A stretch of DNA of 64,000 nt. Source: Dioscorea cayenensis subsp. rotundata (lineage: Eukaryota; Streptophyta; Magnoliopsida; Dioscoreales; Dioscoreaceae). This document shows positions 58,713 through 64,000 of this stretch, piece by piece; position 1 is the stretch's first letter; each line of letters opens with the position of its first letter. The notes beneath the pieces were generated by a model, which did no database searches, was not told where the DNA came from, and saw nothing but the letters and a program-made list of their open reading frames with translations. The translations under genes were made by a program, and so were the position numbers. The stretch is from contig NW_024087168.1 of assembly GCF_009730915.1 (NCBI RefSeq), forward strand, positions 62,001 through 126,000. The letters are read 5' to 3'.

Positions 58713-58874
58713 GACACAATCCCATCACAAATACAACCATGTAAGGATGTGCCTGCGGTTGATGTTGTCGCCGTCGTCCCCGCATCGAAGCCAGGCACAA
58801 TCCCACAACAAGAACAACCATGTAAGGATGTTCTGCGGTTGATCTTTGTCGCCACGTCGATCCTCGCATCGAAG
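58713..58874 (+). repeat. tandem duplication, 81-bp unit
   Basis: Units start at 58713 and 58794 and share CAACCATGTAAGGATGT and CGGTTGAT. The length is a multiple of three, so they may have been an in-frame protein repeat. Confidence 0.8.
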
Positions 58875-59099
58875 GAAGATGCTGCGGTCGTTTGAACACG
58901 TGAAGGTACTGCAGCGGTGCCCATGAAGACCTCGACCCGAGCAACGAGGAGAAATGATCGAGGTCAATCAACAATGGGACCCGAGAGCGGCTCGAAAAGC
59001 TTTTATTCCCAAAAATGGGTTAGCCTGCTCGTCTTAACAAATATAGCGAGGAGTTGATGAGGATCTTCCTCAGTCGCTTTCTATGGGACGGAGTAAGTC

Positions 59100-59290
59100 T
59101 TAAGTTTTTATGATAGTGTTTAAAGTTTTTATTATAGTATTTAACGATTTTCTAATGGTGTTTAATATCTTTATGTTATCATTTAATTTGTCTACTTAAC
59201 GTTTAATTATATATAATATCATTTAACAATTGATAATATCATTTAAACATTTACAATATGGTCTTATTATATACATTATCGTTTAACCTC
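59100..59290 (+). repeat. GTTTAA array 3
   Basis: GTTTAA, ATTTAA and GTTTAAT words every 20-30 bp, likely an intron before the protease-like exon. Confidence 0.8.
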
Positions 59291-60010
59291 AGCGTAGATC
59301 GCTGGAAAGAATACGACTGTCAGCCTCACAGGACAAATTGTACCGCTGCTTGAGGGAAAGGAGATGGTCACAGATGATATGATGGACGCTTGCGTATGCA
59401 TAATACAAAAGTCGATGAGCAAAGAGCCATATCTTTACAAGAAGCGCGCTTCCATCACCAGACCGCTTGCGCTTTTTATGTCAAAGCGGGGACGACGCAT
59501 GAAAGCAATTATGGCTATGGTCGGGGATGTTGTCGCGTAACCTGCCTGAAGTTCAAATTGTCATCCTCCCGATAATCATGAATGGCCACTTCCATTTCGT
59601 CATCCTCGACAATGATAAACAAGAATCTGAGGCATTATTTTTCATGTCAGGAATACGATAAAAGGCAGCGTTGGACATGGTAAGTTCTTTAATTATGTCC
59701 GATTAATAGTGTTTGGTATTTAATCGGTATTCTAATCTCAACTTGCATATCTCGACGGTAGGAATCTATTCGACAATTGTGTCGATATGGAGTTCGGCGA
59801 GTCGTGACGAGCAAAGTACCCACTCGTGCGCGACATGGAAACCCCACGCCGAGCAAAGCAGGCGTCGATTCGCGCGTCCCACGTCGTCACGGTTTATCAA
59901 GCAATTACTTTGGGGTGAGAAGTTACGGCTACCGCATGACAGCTGCTACGTCATACTTAAGGAGGAGGGCGGTAGGCGTCCATGACAAAGGGGTCGTCAC
60001 GAGCGGGTTA
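59291..60010 (+). pseudogene. Ulp1-like cysteine protease domain (decayed)
   Basis: The plus strand reads QIVPLLEGKEMVTDDMMDAC then IIQKSMSKEPYLY. In another frame is PIIMNGHFHFVILDNDKQES (about 59565-59625), which carries the His-containing box of Ulp1 proteases (GHFHFVIL). After an intron (59679-59760) follows a poorly preserved segment ending FIKQLLWGEKLRLPHDSC. Ulp1-type enzymes cleave SUMO from proteins; the role of the transposon versions is unknown. No intact catalytic triad can be read. Confidence 0.5.
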
Positions 60011-60169
60011 AGATTTGTGACCCGAAGAACATGTCTTGTATATCTCGATGTCGATTTTGTTTTCGAATGTAAACTCGGGACATTCAATTCATTGTTTTCG
60101 TTTGAATAACATGACTTGTATATCTCAATGTAAATTTTGTTTGTTTTCAATTGTAAGGCAGGTTAAATT

Positions 60170-60315
60170 CCATTCAGTTTCATTTCATTGTTTAATTTAC
60201 GTTTCATTGTTTAAATATACCATATATCGTTTAAACATCAGTTGAAATATTTCAAATTACAGTGTATCCATTTAAAATAACAATGTCTCTGTTTAAATAC
60301 ATTCAATTCGTTGTA
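60170..60315 (+). repeat. GTTTAA array 4 between the convergent genes
   Basis: GTTTAA, ATTTAA and GTTTAAA words at about 20-bp steps between the 3' ends of the Ulp1-like gene and the transposase gene. Confidence 0.8.
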
Positions 60316-60949
60316 AAGAGTAAGAGTTTAAATATGGAAAGTTGCCCATAAATACACAATGTTTCCTTGTCATCGTTGGCTTATTTACAATGCCTAGTCG
60401 GCGACAGTTTCATCAGAAGATCGCCGATATGGCCGGATCCATGGCGGTGGCCGCAATGTAACTCGCGGACATCAAACGCTGCGACTCGATCCTCTTTTCG
60501 TCTAGGCCGCCCAAGCTGCCTTCTCGTCATGCAGTGGTCGCAAAGCGAAGCTTACGATTTCCGTCGAAGGCCCGTCATCGTCGGGTATGGGGAATATAAG
60601 CTTCCTTGTACGGCAGTTTGTAATTGTCGACGGTGAAGTACCCGTTAATAAATCGATGTACGTTGGTGTCTGTCTGCATTATTGCAGCGCAAGCGTGTTT
60701 GCAAGGGATACCATAAACTTGCCACCTTCGACATGAACAAGTTCTGATGGCGAGATCTACGAGAAGTTCTCAGCCTGGTCGATCACTCAGTACGATCATC
60801 GACACAACGACCAACACAAAGATTTGGTCCGTCCTCAACAATAATCTCTACCTTGAATGTATGTCCGGGCATAAGTAGGTCTCCCATTTGTTCAGCTTGC
60901 TCACGCGATTTACATAACATGCGCATCAACTTGAACTCGCAAATAAGGT

Positions 60950-61100
60950 TAAACAAAAGGCATGTGATGGTTAAATAATTCAGTAAACATGTTTAAACAT
61001 TATTGTAAATATTTAAATGAAAGGATTAATATTTAAAAGTCGACAAGTGTAATTAAACAAAGATTGAGAATGTTTAAAGGGTAACACTAAATGTTAAGTT
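60950..61100 (-). repeat. GTTTAA array 5 in a transposase intron
   Basis: TTTAAAC/GTTTAAA words in both orientations between the core and SWIM exons of the transposase. Confidence 0.8.
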
Positions 61101-62444
61101 TAAACCAACATTTGTAGACCTTATGGAGTCGACCATTTTCGTCACCGGTAAATAACGAGCTTCCTTGATCCAAGCATTGAACGACTCCACGACGTTTGAA
61201 TACATCTCACCCCTAACGATCACCTCCGAGCATGATAATTCGACTAATGTGCCATATCGGATTTATTAATCAACCGATTGATGAGGTTCGGATGATGTGG
61301 CTGCAGGTATCATTCACGCGTGATCATCGAAATCTTTAGCCGTGGATGCCCACGCAATGCGGAAGCATATAGACCGAGCACTCCTCCCTCAATGCCTTCG
61401 CAAGTCTGACATTGGCTTTCATAAAATTGGCCTCCAAATGTCGAAGACAGTATGCATGTGGCGAATAAGGGAAGACTCTCGCAATTGCGCTCACAAGGCC
61501 CTTAGACTCGTCCGGCTATCGAAGGTAATTATCTCATGATAATCTCCATCCTCGTATAAGGCATCGCCTAACTTAGATATGAACCAAGTCCAATTGGCAT
61601 CGGTCTCGTTGTCGACTATACCAAGGCGACGTGGAAAAACCATTGTTTCCATCTTTCCCTGTGGCACCCGATGAGTGTACCCGATATTTTTCCAAGGAGG
61701 TGGGTACCATCGAGAAAGCAATGCCGACCGCAAGCCCTCTTGAATCCCACGATACACGCGCGAAAGAAAAGAATGCACGCTTTAAAAGCGATCACCGTCT
61801 CTTTCCACGATCGCATCGCTGCACGGGATTTGTCTCAGACCACCTTATCCACATACCAAAGCAAAGCGGTCAGTAGTCGGAGATGTCACCTGCCATCGAG
61901 GACCACCCGGGCATGCTCTTTTCCCAACCAAGCCTGCTTGTATGGTATGTGGACACCATGTTCCAGCAACATGTCCTTCGGAATGTCGATGACCTTGTAC
62001 AAGGGACGGTCCTTGAGCTTCTGAATCACTCGTGCGCTAACCCATTTTTTGGACGCTTTCGGATGTGATGCCGAACCTATGCCACCACCGCAAGTGTGTG
62101 ACGGGTTGATTGTCTTGATTCTGAAAGTATTTTTGTTATACTCTTTTGATGCATGAAGGCGCCAACGACAACCATCGACAGCGCATTCCACAGTCACCCG
62201 ATATTTTTCGTTCTTTATGAATTTGAAGTCAAAATTCCTTTTGATTGCATGATTTCGAAGTACATCCCTGAAATGTTCGACACCGTCAAAACGTTGTCCA
62301 ATATCCAACGACGACTTCGGAATGATCCGGCGAGGAAGGAAGACATCCCACACCGTCGGTGGTCACCATGGGGATGAGCAGCGAGCACTCGCAGAATCAA
62401 TTCTGCCAACACTTCGATCGAATGAAAAGATCAATATGTTAGCG

Positions 62445-62580
62445 GAGAATATAATGTTTAAGTGATAATGACAATATTTAAACGTTAAATTAAATACTTA
62501 AGCAGTTAACTAATAACGTAAATGACTAGTACAAGATGTTAACCAGTGACTGACATATTTAAACACTAATGACCCCAGAC
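62445..62580 (-). repeat. GTTTAA array 6 in a transposase intron
   Basis: TTTAAAC, GTTAAAT and related words between the N-terminal and DNA-binding exons. Confidence 0.75.
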
Positions 62581-63194
62581 AACACGAATAATTAAAAGAA
62601 AAGGAACTTACAACGAGTAAAACTAGTTTTCATTAGGATTCGGCAATGACACATTTTCTGTCTCGACGACAAGATCAACTACAGCACATTTGAAGATGGA
62701 GTGCACATGACACATCCGCTGGAAGTCAACATCGTTTTATATTGGGCAAACCGTTTTATATCCATCTGGTGTGATGAACTTAACCCTGACAAGAGAAACT
62801 TCGAGACCCCATCGCTCACATATCTCAGCTAACACCAACTCCCAAGAAGTCTGAGCCGTAAACATTAGCACTCTTCCCTCCCCGTTGAATCTAGCAATAC
62901 CACAAAAACTCTCCATAATATATCGGCCGAAAACCAAATCGTACAAACCAAATGAAATGAAGAACAAAAATAAGCCGAAGAAGAAGAAGAAGATGTAAAC
63001 AACAAACAACAGTCAGATAGGCAAACAAAAAAAGTGCATATATATATATCACTGTTGCGATGAAGACCAAAAAAGTGCATAGAGGTTAGACTAGACGTGA
63101 TGTGATTGGGCGGTATTTTTCCCTCCATCCCAAGGGCAAAAAAGGAAAAAAATATGTCATCGTCGCGATGAAGACATATTGTCATCGCTCGACA

Positions 63195-63560
63195 TGAGTA
63201 TATGTTTAAACGTCAAGCTTTTTATGTTTAAACAGATACATATAGTGTTTAACATAACGATTACAGGTTTAAATAAAGTCCATATCGTGTAAATAATACG
63301 TAAAACGTTTAAATATAGTGATTTAAGCTGTTTAAAAATATATGTTATTGTTTAAATTGAATGCTTTCACCCGACATCGCGTTGAAGATGGGTACCTCCC
63401 CGGGTCACTTTGTTTAAATATCTTTACATATTTTTTTAAACACCGTTGTCATTGTTTAAAGAGTAACTTGAGTATTGTTTAACTTTTTCTATTGTTTACA
63501 ATGACGTTCTTTTGTTTCCCACATTGTTTTTACTAGGTCTCTATTTAAATTTCAGAAGTT
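63195..63560 (+). repeat. GTTTAA arrays 7 and 8
   Basis: Over a dozen GTTTAA words in two blocks (63195-63370, 63405-63560) between the transposase start and the next transposase copy. Confidence 0.85.
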
Positions 63561-63597
63561 CACATTCAAATAAGCTTGTTTCGTTTTATTTATAAAA

Positions 63598-63636
63598 GAT
63601 TTACAACATTTACAACATTTACAACATTTACAACGT
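63598..63636. repeat. ATTTACAAC short tandem repeat
   Basis: Four to five units of 9 bp. Confidence 0.9.
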
Positions 63637-63755
63637 CCTCTCGGACTTTTGGACACTCACGACTCGACCCTCGTATAACGAAACAAGTGTCTGTACATTC
63701 GAATGCTCACAGCGGTTGCATAACATGCGCATCAACTTGAACCTGCACAACGTAC
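63637..63755 (-). pseudogene. second copy of a MULE transposase exon end
   Basis: The minus strand reads FKLMRMLCNR then VQTLVSLYEGRVVS, the transposase segment after the catalytic core. KLMRMLCKSREQ at about 60930-60900 is its counterpart, and the DNA around ACATGCGCATCAACTTGAA is shared. The window ends within this second, related element. Confidence 0.65.
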
Positions 63756-64000
63756 AACATTAAAAAAAAGGTTAAACAAACACATTCATGAAAACGACTA
63801 TTAATCAATGTGTCATGGTCGGACTTAAGCGAAGATCCTGATAGTTAAACACAGAACGTAATAGTTGTACACTGACGTAATGTTCTTAAACGGTAACAAA
63901 AAGTCTCAAGTGATAAATATCAACCCCGTCTTAAAGGATGTTTCCTGATCTCCCTCCTCTAGAGAATCCTCCGCAATCACGCAATACGTGAAAACTTTCT
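63756..64000. other. unassigned end of window
   Basis: It has TTAAAC words and short coding-like pieces, probably an intron and exon of the second MULE copy. Nothing further can be supported. Confidence 0.35.

Larger units (their letters stand above)
60390..62916 (-). pseudogene. Kaonashi-like MULE transposase (MURA)
   Basis: On the minus strand from ATG 62916: an N-terminal domain (EICERWGLEVSLVRVKFIT, stop at 62734-62736, then a block to about 62615). After an array-filled intron comes the DNA-binding domain (62353-61886: FRDVLRNHAIKRNFDFKFIK, CAVDGCRWRLHASK, HTCGGG). The core (about 61850-61100) has the first Asp in LDGTHLLGK, GIVDNETDANWTWFISKL and the Glu in NVVESFNAWIKEARYLP. Past a second array lies the SWIM finger (CSCRRWQVYGIPCKHACAAI, about 60690) and a worn zinc-knuckle end. 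The second catalytic Asp region is broken by a shift. Inactive. Confidence 0.88.
55815..63560. mobile_element. Kaonashi-like MULE with Ulp1-type gene (right end uncertain)
   Basis: The left end GTGGAAATTGCCAAAAAAAC is close to the end at 24581. It contains a plus-strand gene with Ulp1-protease features and, convergent to it, a minus-strand MURA transposase gene. MULEs joining MURA with a Ulp1-like protease and lacking long inverted repeats are known in plants as Kaonashi (KI-MULEs). All frames are broken. A second copy of the transposase C-terminal exon begins near 63750, so the right border lies between about 63010 and 63640. Confidence 0.7.

Overview
The window is AT-rich nuclear DNA of a flowering plant, almost entirely built from transposable elements in several nested layers. 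Plant origin is shown by Ty1/copia and Ty3/gypsy retrotransposons, CACTA (En/Spm) and Mutator-like (MULE) DNA transposons of plant type, a plant F-box gene, and broken pieces of plant housekeeping genes (4-coumarate:CoA ligase, an ER M28 metallopeptidase, cytosolic triosephosphate isomerase, SKIP/SNW). I cannot name the species. Reading frames are widely broken; the only gene that looks intact is the F-box gene at 52436-53578.

Layout, left to right. 1-4500: a degenerate Ty3/gypsy element, with a truncated LTR copy at its left and a full one at its right. 6500-10335: a MULE transposase gene (MULE-A) with a run of repeated mini-exons at its 3' end. 11580-17609: a minus-strand Ty1/copia element whose gag is split by a gypsy-type LTR (14799-17025) that itself contains a large inverted duplication. 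17930-20050: another piece of that LTR and AT-rich repeats. 20068-22480: the remains of one CACTA element (TNPA-like gene and TNP2 tail), fused at about 22480 to a truncated Ty1/copia element whose 5' LTR ends at 24494.

24581-33730: a non-autonomous element with MULE-type ends and a GTTTAA repeat array. It is split by a CACTA element (25106-31819) with matching 23-bp ends and a TCC target duplication. 33735-38760: a chimeric stretch holding fragments of at least three unrelated genes, where an M28 peptidase exon lies only about 60 bp before a TPI exon. 39060-42279: a long repeat-filled LTR, followed directly by a SKIP gene fragment. 42975-51353: a Harbinger/Tourist-like MITE (TAA target duplication) carrying a MULE (43753-51172, 275-bp inverted repeats, MULE-B), which carries a solo LTR (46880-49494).

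51410-55500: a tandem duplication holding the intact F-box gene and a broken second copy. 55815 to the end: a MULE of the transposase-plus-Ulp1-protease type (Kaonashi-like). Its peptidase-like gene (+) and transposase gene (-) converge, and nearly every intron or spacer is filled with GTTTAA repeats. The window ends inside a second, related transposase copy.

The genes do not form a pathway. What links them is transposition: gene fragments carried along, successive insertions that can be ordered by target-site duplications, and decay by stop codons and frameshifts.
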